Source: Sequoia sempervirens | Taxonomy: Eukaryota; Streptophyta; Pinopsida; Cupressales; Cupressaceae | Length of the DNA stretch: 64,000 bases | Assembly (NCBI GenBank): GCA_007258455.2 | Contig: VDFB02344300.1 | Coordinates: forward strand, 19,901-83,900 | Direction: 5' to 3' | Shown here: positions 1-12,025 of the stretch, in pieces | Numbering within the stretch: the stretch's first letter is position 1 | How the letters are laid out: the number at the start of each line of letters is the position of its first letter | Notes under the pieces: generated by a model | The model's database searches: none | What the model saw: the letters and a program-made list of their open reading frames with translations, nothing else | What the model was told of the DNA's origin: nothing | Position numbers and translations under genes: made by a program

Positions 1-655
1 TTAAAAGACATCTACAAGTTGCAAATTAGAGTTTCAGACCCAGAAATTGGGTGGAAAGGACAGAGCGAACATTGAAGAGTAGAATCAGATTTTGAATTTT
101 TAGAAAACCCTAATTGAAATGATATACCACTTCTGGTGTATGAGTCCCAGTATAGCCATATTTACAATTTTTAGGAGTTCCAAACAAAACTCTACCAGAT
201 TTATGTTCCTACCCGAAAATTGGGACTAAATCACCTAGACTGGCCTATGAGTCCCAACAGGAATTAATTTCATTTTTTTCAACATTTCAAGCCTTTATCC
301 AGGCCTCTACAGTTTCCTAGGTGTACACCTCTCATCTCTTAGCTTTTTGTTTTGATTTACATGCATTTTAGGTCATTTAGTGAAGTCTTGCATTGCACTA
401 GGTTTAAGCATTAGGACTTGCATTTCATTAGTCTTTCCAAGTCTTGGCTTAGTGGTGAACCCCTCTTTAGTTTCTAATCAAACCCTAGGACAACCCTATT
501 ACAAGATCTCTTTGTCCTTTGCATACCTTAGATTGAGATATCTAGGGTTTTCCTTGAATGAAAATGGGAAAAAAGTGGTGTTCTATGTCCTAAACCAGAA
601 AACAACCATTTTCCACCTTTTCAAGTAATAAAAGAGTCTTAAAAAGTGTAAAATA
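1..655 (+). repeat. Diverged dispersed repeat, forward copy
   Basis: This segment recurs in reverse orientation at 4610-5190: shared blocks include the tract starting GGTCATTTAGTGAAG and the tract ending ATTGAGATATCTAG. A more diverged + strand relative lies at about 7960-8560 with the same order of blocks (a TTTCAGACCCA tract, then two ATGAGTCCCA motifs, then a CATTTCAAG tract). It contains two short hairpins around ATGAGTCCCA (121-149 and 218-254). The 82-codon open stretch at 380-628 has no ATG start and is matched by a degenerate counterpart in the inverted copy, so I treat it as non-coding leader or UTR sequence of a retroelement. The family is not recognised. Confidence 0.6.
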
Positions 656-3600
656 ATTGGAGTATGAACAATTGATATTGATATTTACATTTCTCATTTA
701 CACAATGCATAATAATCTCTTAGGCACTTCTTCTGAATGCAACTACAAACTTAAATTATTTTCCCTACTTTATTAAAATAAGTAAGAAAATGTTGCACAA
801 GACAAAGTATCACCTAAATGTTTGAGTTCAACCTAACTTCTACAAATTTTTATTTTCATTATGTATATTTCAAGAAAAAGTTAACCATAATCAAATAATC
901 TATTCACATGTTGGTTTTGGATGTTTGCAACCATCATCAATATCTCTATGTATGTCTTTTATTCATTGTCAATGTCCAAAAATTGATAGATTCCTTAATA
1001 AGTATCTAGATCAAAAAATTCAAACTCAAAAACATAATGGACTCTATCTTTCTCATTATGTCATCTTTCTTGACCTTATGATAGGGGAGCTACTTAACTC
1101 TATAACTAAATATATCCTTAGTATATTTTAATACAAAGAAGGCTTATAATCTTATTGGTTACAATGCTTGAATTAACCCTTATTTATGATGAAAATACTT
1201 GTCCATCTACACCTTTTAACACTCTTAAATGTAGGTTAATATATTTTGCACATTCATTCTAGCAATTGTAAATGGGGACAAAATGAAAAGACATAATAAA
1301 GGAGATGGTGGAAATGTCCCACCCAATCTTAAAAAGATGTTGTAAAGAAGATTTGAAAATGTCCCACCCAATATTAAATGTTATAGGTAGTTCATCTCTT
1401 AAGTGTTCGAATGAAAACCACACCAAAATATAGTTGAATTGAATGGAGGGTTATAAAAGGCTTGGAAGACTTTATAAATATGTTTCATGTGGTTTGTCGT
1501 ATGTTAATGAATGTTGACAACTTAAAATTTGATTTTTTATTTATAAATAGTTCAATCCATGTAAAATTAAGTATTTAAATAAAATAAATAATTCAAATTA
1601 AACAATATTAGTATAATTTTACATTTTATACAATTAAAATATTTGTAATTTTTTCACATATTTCTTTTAATTAAAAAAAATTAATATAAACTGTTTATTT
1701 AAATTTAAAATAATATTTATCAAATATATTTTTTCATAAATTAATAATAATATGAAAAGGTGAAGAATTATAACAAATTTCATTAAAGGTTGAGATTCTT
1801 TGTTGATAATTTACAAAGCTAAAACTTAATTACTATTAAATTTATCAAACAGATAGCAATATTTTATAATGTCGTGATTTGATAAAATTCAAAACTATAA
1901 GATTAAGTATTTCATCTTTCATCAATAGATGTATTTATGTCTCTTTGCATTGAGGGTTATTGAATTTTTTTCTTCACTCTATTAGAATAATATTTTTCCA
2001 CTTTTCTTTCTTCTCCCTGGGTTAAAACAATTTCTAATCAAATATTCCTTATCTAGATACTAGTTCTAATACCCTAATCTATCAATGTTTATCCTCATAT
2101 TATCAATAAATCCTTCAAGGTTATACTACTTCGCATCATTTGTTTCCACATCAAATTTATTGATCATGTCAACCAATTTTTCGTAACCTTCTCTTCCCAA
2201 AATAGTAAAATAAAAAAAAATTGGTCTATGGGGGCATAAAACATCCCTTCTTATATTGTGTTGGTTCCAAAATCTATACTTTAGTAAACCCTATAAATTG
2301 ACAAGGTCTTATCCTTGGAAACACTAAAAGACTTGGCCAACGAAGGGGAGATGGATTTCATACTTTTCTCCCATGCACTTTAGTTTCTACAAAACCTAGG
2401 TAGATTTCCCTCTATGACACTAAATGTAAATATACTACAAATATATGACTTGATGCCTATCAAACTAACTCTCATATACTTATGACAAGAGTTTTTGAAT
2501 TAGATCTTTAGAACACATTAGCTCATTGTGATCAATTTTTTACAAATATAAGGATTTCAAACAAACACAAAAACATGGAATGATTGAATTAAAATTTATT
2601 TTTTTCAAATCAATTATAAGGAAATGGGAGAAACTAGATTGGTTGATGCCTATCCAAGGTAACAAAGTCACTAAAACATGTATATCCATTTCATAACACA
2701 TCAATATAATTCAATGGTCACTTAGAAATTGTTATGTTGTAAAAATTCAACCTTCAAAAGGCAAACAATGTGGTCCTACTTCAAAATCCACATTGTGATA
2801 GAAACAATCTTATTATTTTCAATGCAAAAATTACAATGGTCCTTTAGCAAATAATAAAAAAGAAAAAATGTAGATACAAATATTGTGCGTTGATAAAATT
2901 TACATTCCTTGACCATTATGGCCAAAAAAATATTGTAGATCATGAAATGGAGATTATGCACATTGAAAGCATGTACTTATATATGCTTCAAATTAAAGTG
3001 TAATATTATTATAGAAAAACGTCGTTATTGAATGTGTAACCAAAAAATAAAACAAAAAAACAATAAAATCATTGTCAAAAGTCTTTTTAGATTACTCAAA
3101 AAAAATTTGAGGCTTTCAAAAATGGTGTTCATTCCCATTGTAAAGATAAGAAGATAAAAAATTATGTCACTGTGAATAAAATTCATCTTTAGCCCTAAAA
3201 AATAATGCTATACATGCAAATTGTTGTCCTTTGTTGTTACAACATGATATAATTCAACTTTGCAGTAAAAAAATAAGAATATTTGTTGTTAATCTTCTCA
3301 TGCAAGCATAATTTCTTATTTATGACCCAAAAAAATGCATTACATGCTTCAAAATAAAATTTTGAGGCATTTCTTGTGATGGGTGCTTGAATTGGAACTT
3401 GATCATCACTTAGCATGAGATATGGATGTTGGTTGGTGGAAAAAAATCCCTTCAAAATAATTATGGATATCCATGACCTTTCAAAATCATTGTGAAAAAT
3501 TCAACATGAATTTAATATTGCAAAGATTCAACTTCAATCAAGATAATGTTGAGCAAAAGAATCTAAGTGAACTTTATGAAGAATTGATTGTCATTTGGAT

Positions 3601-4609
3601 GGGATATAACTTCCCCCTCCATTTGGAAAATGCAAAATACCAATCTACATTTTCACCTTGTGGTTCGTTCAAATTCATCTTCACATCACATAAAATTGGA
3701 GCTCCTAATAAGACATTATCAGAAATCATGGCTCAACTACACTTGCAATTTTTTTGAATCCATCAAGACAAGTATCCTTTGTATCGCTATCCTTTTTCCT
3801 CCACCATTTTGTACTTGTAGTAATTTTCCACCCATCTGCACCTTGTGAGAATATTGCCCTCAACTGCACCTTGCAATGCCAAGCTCACTTAACCTTTCCT
3901 ACAAAAAGACCTTCGTCAAAATTTTAACTTCATCTACTCCTTTGCAAAATTACATCTTTCATTTGTACTTTGTAGAAATTCCATTTGCATATGATAAATT
4001 ACCAAATATCTTGTTCTAATGAAAATTTTCAATGCTATAATATTTTACATAACTTATTTTTATTTTGAAATCTCATGTGCAAGATGGAGCCCCAAGTCCA
4101 CATGTGAAAAATTTATTGTTAATTGCACAAAATATAATTCATTTTAGATAGAAAATCTTGCAAGTGCAAATAGACTCATGTGACCTACAAATTTTTTTGT
4201 GGACTTGGAATGTCTACATTACCACAACCTTTTCAATTTTTATCAAAACATGGATCAGATCACAATTACAAGCACACTTTAAGGCCCTCTTCCAGATGAC
4301 TAAGATTTTGCAACTCCATACTTAGCTAAATTATAGATTTTTGATGTAGCTCCAAGGGCACTCTGGATGAAATATCATAGGTACAAATTGACCTTTAGAA
4401 CTTGCTTAACTTGAAAGATGCCTCAACACTTAATCAATATATCAAAATGCTTTGATGATAGCCTTTAAAACATGGCCAAATAATCACTACGGGTATTCCA
4501 CCTTCATTTTCCTTGTTGGTGTAAATAGGTGTTTTACAAATCTAGGTCCCTTTTATATGTTAAGTCTGCTTAGGTCCTAGTTTATTTTCCTATAAGTCTT
4601 AGTTTTATA
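656..4609. other. AT-rich interval without recognisable gene
   Basis: Very AT-rich, with poly-A and poly-T runs and only short open stretches under 100 codons that resemble nothing known to me. One small direct repeat of the word GTCCCACCCAAT occurs at about 1317 and 1364. It may be decayed internal sequence between the two inverted repeats at 1-655 and 4610-5190. No RNA gene or promoter could be supported. Confidence 0.5.
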
Positions 4610-5190
4610 AATAAAATTCAAATATTTAAAATTGTTTCTTTATCATTTAGGAGATAAAACAACAATTTTTCTAAACTCTTATTCAAGGAAATGCTAGATA
4701 TCTCAATCCAGGGATGAAATGAGGGGGAGAGATCTACAATAGAGTTTCCTAGGGTTTGATTAAAGACCAAATAAGAGTTCACCACCGAGCTAGGGCTTGG
4801 AAAGACAAGTAACATGAAAAACCTAATGATATACAAAGCTTCACTAAATGACCTAGAAATGTATACAAAATAGAATAGAAAGCTAGAAAAGGTACAAAGG
4901 GGCACCTAGAAAACTGTAGCAACTTGATTGAAGACATGAAATGTTGAATATGTTGAATTTAATGTCTATTGGGGCTCATGTGTGGCCATTCTGGGAAATT
5001 TAGTCCTAGATTAGGATTTTTGGGTAGGTATATAAATCTAGCAAAGACAAGTCTAAAACACCTAAAATCTAGAAATTTGACTATACTGGGACTTATATTC
5101 CAAAATTGGTTTATTAGTCTTGCTTAACTTTTTTAGTCAATCAGGATCTCAATCTACTCTTCAATCTCTGCTCTATTTTCTCAACCTAAT
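4610..5190 (-). repeat. Diverged dispersed repeat, inverted copy
   Basis: Reverse-complement relative of 1-655, roughly two thirds identical by eye, including the TCAAACCCTAGG and GATTGAGATATCTAG blocks and the ATGAGYCCCA hairpin words (about 4970-5010 and 5090-5110). The 95-codon stretch on the - strand (4618-4905) is simply the counterpart of the one in the forward copy and has diverged without sign of coding constraint. The two copies could be separate insertions of one element in opposite orientation or arms of an inverted duplication. I cannot distinguish these. Confidence 0.6.
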
Positions 5191-6004
5191 TTCCAAATCT
5201 AAAATGACAAATTCTACTCTATAAATTTCTTTTTAATGATCTTTTATACAAGGTGACAACTTGGATTACTTTGCACACTAGACAACTTCTTTCCAATTGT
5301 GCTCCTTAGAGGTTCTTCAACCTAGATTTGCAAAGCACACGCTAAAGAGAGGGGGATTTTTTTTTTTTTAGTAGAAAGGGGCTTTCCTTGGTCAAACCTT
5401 GCAATGAAATCAAATGTAAAGCAGGAATGATGAATGAACAAAATGTAATGTTGCAACTCACCAAACCCTAAAAAATAAAGGTTGTAAACATGCATGAAAT
5501 GGCTCAAATGGATGTAGATATTTACTCTTTCTTGAATGTGATAGATTTTGAATTGAATGCTTGCTTGAATCATGAAACCCTACATCACAATTGTTAGCCT
5601 AGAAAAAAACATGATGCATGATGACTTTGACATGATGCTCTTGAAGACTCTTGAATGCTCTTGTAAACTCTTCAATGGTCTTGTGAACTTCAATTTTACT
5701 ATAAGGATGCTTATTCAACTTTCTAGGTGAAAAATGAGTGAAATAACCTTGCACTTATACTTGTTTATACCAAATTTCCTAAAATTTCAACACTACAAGA
5801 TGACATCTGATCTAGGAGAATAAAATCCCACCAAGAATTTAAATTTAATTTAATTTTAAGCCCCATGAGACTCACATGCTAGAAGTGGCATATGAGTCCC
5901 ATTAGGCTAGGCTATGGGACACAATTTTCAAGAAATGTTTCTAGATTCATGTGAAATCAAGATCAGGGCCCTAAAACCTAGGTGGGACCCATACATCCAG
6001 GTTA
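5191..6004. other. Non-coding interval with one ATGAGTCCC hairpin
   Basis: No gene is supported. The stretch 5866-5901 forms an imperfect hairpin with TGAGACTCA on the left and TATGAGTCCCA on the right, another example of the hairpin seen repeatedly in the first 9 kb. A T-run follows position 5350. The last 16 bases (5989-6004) are repeated imperfectly at 6313-6329, on the other side of the foldback element. Confidence 0.5.
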
Positions 6005-6309
6005 CAAGACATAATAATCTGACCAAAATAACCCTAGATAGAATAGCCCAATCATAATAACTCAAGGATAAAATAACCCATGGTCATAATAATCCAAGCC
6101 AAAATAACCCATGGTCAGAATAACCCATGGAAAAAATATCCCCATACGAATATATAGAAAGGAAAACAAAATTTATAAATTACATGGCTTATTTTGTCCA
6201 TTGGTTATTTTGACCATGGGTTATTTTGTCCATGGGTTATTATGACCCTGGGCTATTTTGTCCTTGGGTTATTATGATGAGGTTATTGTGGTCAGAATAT
6301 TATGTCCTG
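6005..6309. mobile_element. Foldback element (MITE-like), about 305 bp
   Basis: The two ends are long imperfect inverted repeats of roughly 125 bp each, both starting CARGACATAATAWTCTG read inward. The arms are built from iterated units around AATAACCCATGG, with at least six copies of ATAACCCATGG or its complement ATGGGTTAT. The centre (about 6130-6180) is unique and AT-rich. An imperfect 16-bp direct repeat (CCATACAYCC core) flanks it at 5989-6004 and 6313-6329. The 3 bases next to the arms are TTA and ATA, so no clean target-site duplication is visible. There is no open frame, so it would depend on a transposase elsewhere. The superfamily is unassigned. Confidence 0.75.
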
Positions 6310-7361
6310 ATACCATACACCCAAGGTTGCATATGAGTCCTAGATCGCTAAATTTTGACCACACAATCCAAAAATATTAATTTATGATTGGTTATAATTA
6401 TGCATGTATTGGGATTATCCTTAGAAAGATGCATTAAATATGGCTTGTGGATGCAAAATAGGACCAAATAAGGCATAAAGAATCCCAATTAATTAATGAA
6501 AATCATATATTAGTTTGAAATCATTGTACAAAACTTTACAATTCCCTAAATAAGGCATACATAAGGTTCATTTAGTTCACAATGGCCCAAACAAGTGTGA
6601 AAATGTAACAGGTGACATTTTTTTATACTAAAAAATCTTATCATATCTTATTTAATTCTCTTTTATTTAATGATTGTCTCTTAGGTCATTTAATGTTTGC
6701 ACATCATCACTCTGTGCCTCCATAAGCAAGGCTTCATATGTACATTGTAAAAATCTAACAACTATTCAATCTGGTTGTAATCATATTCAATCTATTTGTG
6801 GCATAGAAAAAAGTACCTCTTGCTTGACATGGGAATAATTCATGATAAATTGGACTTCAGGAGGCCTTGATTCAGGTGTGGTGGGGCATTTTATGTACCC
6901 ACGCAAGGTCTTGGACCCTTAACATGCTTTTATTGATGTCTTGTAAAGGTGTTGTAAAGTGTTGTAAAGGACTTTCACACTTTTCTAGACTTAAAGAACT
7001 CATTTCTTCCTAATTCAACATTATAAAATGTATTTAAATACATTATCACATCAATTTAGAAGGCTTGTGAATTAAACTTAATGTTAAACTAATGTTGTAA
7101 TGTGTATTTCAGTTTCACATTGGTTCTTATGCCTTCCTAGGCTACGTGGACCTCATTTTAGTGTTGTAAAGTGTATTTAATCACACTTTCACATTGATTT
7201 CTATGCCCCAAGCCCTATTTTACATTCACATCATCACTAATAGGCCCCTATTAACCCATATTGTGCATCCCAAGGAAATATTTGATGAAATACCTGACAA
7301 AGATGCAATTTAAACCTTATTTCCTTATCTCTTGGTATCTTAGCTGTCAAAATGGCCCCTG
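6310..7361. other. AT-rich interval without recognisable gene
   Basis: No coding region is supported. A short direct repeat GGTGTTGTAAAGTG / AGTGTTGTAAAGTG occurs three times between 6945 and 7175. This stretch may be the upstream (U3-like) part of a degenerate LTR that belongs with the promoter at 7546, but I found no second LTR copy and so no boundaries. Confidence 0.4.
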
Positions 7362-8916
7362 TGGGACCCATTCACCATCCATGTTGAATCAATCCCATCT
7401 AGGTGGGACCCATTCACCATGGGTGGCGAATGAGCCCCATTTTCCTCATTTTTTACCTTTGAGCAAGAAAAATTGAAATTTAAGTTTATTATTTTCACAT
7501 GTCGGCCTTAGGGATCCAATTTTTAGGCTGATAAGGTGAATTTCCTATAAAATAAACTCTCTAAACCCTCATTTACATCTCCCAACTCATTCACATTCAT
7601 TATTCATTATCCATCCATCATTCTTCCATCTCAAGTCAAGCAACTTAGGGTTTCATCACTTCAAGTCACCAAGATATCAATTTTCAGACATTCAAGGGAA
7701 GATTCTTCATGTTTTGCTATATAAATTCAAGATCAATCATCATGAAAATGTAATAAACTCCATTATTTCATGTTCATTCCATTATTTCATCATTTTGGTT
7801 TAATTACCCAAATGGGGTTTGACTAAGGCAAACCCCCATGCCTTAACATTCAATATTTCTCTCTCTTGTCTTGTGTGTTTGTAGATTTAGGTCTCTTGGA
7901 AGCTTGGAAATCATTGAAGATTTAATTTCAAAGTTTTTTAGGTCTTCATTTCATTGTTTAAGGTAAAATATCCATCAAAAGTCACTTTCAGACCCATAAA
8001 TCAGAGTTTTGGAAGCAAACACATGTAAAGAATCAAAGTGCAAAACAAGATCTCTAGATTCCACCTTTGAATATTCAAAAATTCAGAAGTGAACTCATTC
8101 ACCATGGGTGGTGAATGAGTCCCACTCTAGGGTCAATTTTTTTTTTTTTGCATTTTTAGATACCCTTTTGTTCGAAACGAGTTTCAACTTAGTTTTGTAG
8201 AACTATGATTGATTCACCCAAAATGGTGAATGAGTCCCACTAGGCTTGAAAATCAACATTATCAGCATTTCATAAGACATTTCAAGTCTTCATCTACATT
8301 CGAGGTTCACACTTTCAGTTTGGTTCATTTTTTTAATTTTTGCATTCATTTCTAGGTGTTTTTGCATTACACAATGTGTTTTCAAACATTCTTTGTTTCC
8401 TTAGTTTCCATTCATTAATGAATTAATAATATTAGTTTCTTGCATTCAAACATTGTATCTAGGTACATTTCATCCATATTCCATCCATATTGAATTGAAT
8501 TTGAATGTAGACATAAGCATTTTGGCACTCCTTTATCCTTTTAGGTGAAAAATCCTAAAAGTGCTAGAAAGAACTAGGGTGCAAAAATATATGTTACATT
8601 TTGGTCAACCTTCTTTTTGAATACTTCTCTTTTCTGATTTGGAGTCCTTCATCATACTTCTAGCTTGCATTGACCTTCCATTAGGACATTCCTGAATTCA
8701 TTTACATGATAGGTTTCAAATTTTGCATTCATAGAAAAGTGTATTTAGGTTGCATTTTTGGCATCTAAATTCATTTAAATTTTCTGAAATTCTACATTTT
8801 TAACTTAGGTATACATCATAGCACTTAGAAAAAATCAAAATACATGAAAAACATTTGAAAATTCTGAAAAAAGTCCATACTAGGACTCATTTGCCATCCT
8901 GGGCGAATCAGTCCCT
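7362..8916. repeat. Series of GGGACTCATTC...GAATGAGTCCC hairpins
   Basis: At least five separate hairpins of about 26-36 nt share the same sequence: 7362-7397, 7404-7439, 8094-8119, 8207-8238 and 8882-8916. The best is 8094-8119, with perfect 10-bp arms CTCATTCACC and GGTGAATGAG and the loop ATGGGT. The others are imperfect and show compensating changes (GGTGAATGAG becomes GGCGAATGAG). Related copies lie at 121-149, 218-254, 4970-5010 and 5866-5901. The series spans the region from just upstream of the TATA-like box to just upstream of the 9245 reading frame, that is, an apparent transcript leader. Function is unknown. Confidence 0.7.
7546..7555 (+). promoter_or_regulatory. TATA-like box of a degenerate element
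   Basis: TATAAAATAA followed about 30 bases later by a C/T-rich stretch with CATTTACATCTCCC, the usual arrangement of a plant core promoter and start site. It lies 1.7 kb upstream of the 9245 reading frame with a long hairpin-containing leader in between, as in an LTR retrotransposon. No matching second LTR was found, so the assignment rests on this local signal only. Confidence 0.45.
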
Positions 8917-9244
8917 TTTGAGCCCTGAAACTGCCCTTTATAGAACTACAACTGCTATTTTTCAACTTCTGTTTGGTGCCTTTACCTACCTATATTAGTT
9001 AGTTGCATTTATCTAACATGCATTTCATCACATCTAGCCTAAATTAGCTCATTTCATGCATTGCTTAATTGCACCTTTGCATTTATAACATTTCACTTTC
9101 AGATTGTTGCATTGCGTAAACAAAAAATTAGCTTCCTTAAAAACTAAAAATTGCATTTCCTTTTAAGTCATTTCATTTTCTTTTCTTTCCTTTTTCATTA
9201 TATCAATTTTTCTTTCAAAAGATGTGGCCTTGATTTGGTTAAAA

Positions 9245-10216
9245 ATGGATTGCATAAATACAACATTCCCTCTTATGAGGTCCATTTGGATTACAACAAT
9301 GAGGTCTTTTAGAGACAATCAAACCATTGACACACTCCTTAATATTGCATTGCCCATTGGTGTGAATGGTAGTGTAGACAATCATAAAAATCATACTTGT
9401 TCTTCTCCCGATACCTCTCCTATTAGTGACGAAGGTATCTTGGTGAAGGAAGTTACAAGCATTAAGGGTCTTGATTGTCCATTTCCTTATTCCCCTTTGG
9501 ATGATGTTAGACAACAAAAACATGAGATCATAGAAACATTCATAAACATCACCTTACCAAGCCTCCATGACAATCAAACTTGTCCATCTCCTAATATCCC
9601 TCCTCGATGTAAGGAGGATAGGTTGGTGTTAGAAGACATACCTATTATGAATCATGAAACCCTTGTTCATCCCTTCCCTAATGCCCCTCCCATTTGGGAA
9701 AATCTATCTAAACACCATAATGGTCCTTCTCTTGATGTCTCCCCCACTTGTGATGAAGCTCCCTCAAACTTGGACGAACATATTACAAGCTCTCCTAGTA
9801 GGGTAGATAATACGATACAAGAGAATGAGACCTCAGAAACAACTAACAATCAAATAGAGTCTTCTCCTAATCTCCCCACTATTAATAATCAAATACATTC
9901 AACCATTGCTAACTCCCTTAGTTGCGATGAAGCTATTTTGGATGAACCAAGCCTTAATTTTCAAGAACATGAGGTTTGTTGTTCTCCTAAACACTCCCCT
10001 TCTAGGGATAATATCATCATACAAGGAAAAGATAACATTGATAATAATATTGTGCCCTTGAAAGGAAGTGAAGAATCTATGTTAGACTCTCATTCACCAA
10101 GGGATGCTAATATTATTCAACCTCAACTCATCCTTTATCCCATTCACACAAACAAACTCAACGCAAACTTGAATTCACCCTCTACCCACCTCAAACTAAT
10201 GTGTCGCAAAAATTAA
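9245..10216 (+). CDS. Ser/Pro/Asn-rich protein of unknown function
   Basis: A 323-codon open frame from the first in-frame ATG. I do not recognise the protein. It is low in hydrophobic core segments and contains five imperfect repeats of the form S-P-D/N-x-S/P-P-x-x-D-E (TCSSPDTSPISDEG, TCPSPNIPPRCKED, NGPSLDVSPTCDEA, ESSPNLPT, CCSPKHSPSRD) spaced unevenly by about 30-70 residues. No signal peptide, membrane segment or zinc knuckle is visible. Directly after the stop, another frame continues for about 40 codons with a Gln/Pro-rich tail (10217-10345), so a frameshift has probably cut the C-terminus. The - strand Ser-rich frame in E2 (47262-49600) has a similar composition. It may be an accessory frame of a degenerate retroelement whose leader is at 7546-9244. 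It could also be a chance-preserved frame. Confidence 0.45.
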   Translation: MDCINTTFPLMRSIWITTMRSFRDNQTIDTLLNIALPIGVNGSVDNHKNHTCSSPDTSPISDEGILVKEVTSIKGLDCPFPYSPLDDVRQQKHEIIETFINITLPSLHDNQTCPSPNIPPRCKEDRLVLEDIPIMNHETLVHPFPNAPPIWENLSKHHNGPSLDVSPTCDEAPSNLDEHITSSPSRVDNTIQENETSETTNNQIESSPNLPTINNQIHSTIANSLSCDEAILDEPSLNFQEHEVCCSPKHSPSRDNIIIQGKDNIDNNIVPLKGSEESMLDSHSPRDANIIQPQLILYPIHTNKLNANLNSPSTHLKLMCRKN

Positions 10217-10705
10217 GTTATAATACCATTGCTCATATGTATAACACTCGCAATAATCTGCAACTGCAACAACCCACACCGACACCATTATCGTTGCCTA
10301 ATCCTATCCCAACCAACCCTTTCTTACCAGGTTGCAAAGAGTGATGGAACCTGCAAAAATAAATTGTTTCATCTTAAACCCCTATCACATTTGGAAGTAG
10401 GACTGATATATGAGTGTTTAGGATTCATTTTTCATAAATGCTTGTAATTTTTTATTTTTTTGTTAACTCCCTACTTCTTGTTGTTGGTCATAAAAAACCT
10501 CTTGTTTCTATCATTATCGTCAAGTAACTGGTTCCCCAATCCCAAGTCCAAGAATCTTAATTTTTATAAGGTTAAGTTAAAGGCATGTTTGGCCTTTGCA
10601 TCCTTCACATTATAATGGCTTAGGTGTTTTTGAGTCCTTTCTATCATATCATCCTAGAGGGTCCCCTCCATTAAAATAACTTATGAGCACATGCCTCTGC
10701 ATTAA
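10217..10705. other. Interval after the Ser-rich frame
   Basis: Apart from the short Gln/Pro-rich out-of-frame continuation up to about 10345, nothing coding is supported. The rest is T-rich with no recognisable repeat or RNA. Confidence 0.4.
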
Positions 10706-11345
10706 TGAAGGATCGCTTATCACCAATTTCTTTTGATCCTTCAATGTTGTAATAGCGATAAGAAATGCCCCCCATCCTTATGATCTTATCACCTATCACT
10801 ATATGTTATAAAATGATAAATTTAGATTAGTGATGAGCGATGGGATGGGTTTCCTTTGTCTCGCATCTCGTGGATTTGCTTTAAGTGTTAAGTTCTATAT
10901 TAGCGATATGTGATATGTAATGGCAGTATGATGATCTCTCATTGCTAATTGCTTGGAAACCTTATGAGGAGAATTAGAGATGAGTGATGACCTGATGTAT
11001 TTTATCATTTATCACTGATCCATTCCAAATCCTTAATTTTGATTGGCAATGAGAAACAAAGTTCCTTGTTTTAAAAAAAAGTTTCTTCCACTAATCTAAG
11101 TACATATTATCTATGATACCTTTGTGCCATTGATTTTCATGCAGGTGTAAGTGTCTAAATATTATGCTTTCACTATATCTCCCATCACTGATAGGAGCCT
11201 AGGTGCAAAGTAAGATTAGCAAGGAGCAATGAAAATAAATGTGATCAAGGAATGGGCCATAGATCCTGGGGCTAAGATTTCATCACATAAAACACTTGCA
11301 TCACTGATGGAGCTGGGTAAGGATGAGGTATATTAGTGATAAGAG
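10706..11345. repeat. Dispersed short-word array (GCGATAAG / TCACTGAT)
   Basis: Within 640 bp the related words GCGATAAG, GTGATGAGCGATG, TTATCACC and ATCACTGAT occur about ten times on both strands, for example near 10712, 10753, 10785, 10832, 10903, 10980, 11005, 11184, 11302 and 11334, with irregular 30-120 bp spacing. It is not a tandem satellite. It lies upstream of the E1 accessory pseudogene and resembles, in style, the word arrays near the ends of E2 and E3. Confidence 0.5.
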
Positions 11346-12025
11346 AAAACTACTATGTGAAGAGGCAACGTGGGAGAATCCTGAGGACCTCACATAAAGA
11401 AAAGAGGAAGGTGGTGAGATGAAATGATAACCATTGATGTAGTTTTAAATCTGAATAATCAACGATTAGGGTTTAAACCTTTATGGCTAATTGTTAGTTC
11501 ACTTGCACGAACTTACTATCAAGTATTAATGGTGGAATGCCTCTCTCTCTTGGCCATAACAGAAGGTAGATACCTGGTTGATCATGCACTTGAACTCATT
11601 AGATAATAGAAGGGATACGAGAAGCTAAATAAATTTTGAGGGAAGATTCAACAATTACCAACAACAAATGTGGCATAGCGTTCACCTAGGTAAGAAAAAC
11701 TTATATCTCCTTCTAATTGAAGTATTAAGGTGAATATCTTAAAGAGCTGATAAGAAATTAGGAAATTTTCTATTTGTTCACTACCGATAGCTTCAATTTG
11801 GTGATTAAGTACTGAATAGACTTTGAGGAAAGTGTCTTGTTCAATAGTAGTACTTTGTGCTATCATAATTGTGAAGGGTTTTCTTTTGATTGTAAGAAAT
11901 TGTAAACCCTATTTCTATTGCATTGCAAACATGAGTGACACAGATTCTAGTGAATCAAGTATTATCTAGAGGGGAAACAAAAATACAAGACCTGGTTAAA
12001 TGACTTAAAACTTGGGGTGTTTCAG
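11346..12025. other. Interval upstream of the E1 accessory pseudogene
   Basis: Only short frames are present. A TTTCAG with a preceding T-rich stretch at about 12019-12025 could be the acceptor splice site before the accessory reading frame, by analogy with the E3 LTR gene. No donor site could be chosen with confidence. The left end of the E1 LTR, if the pseudogene is inside it, should lie in or upstream of this interval but was not found. Confidence 0.3.
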
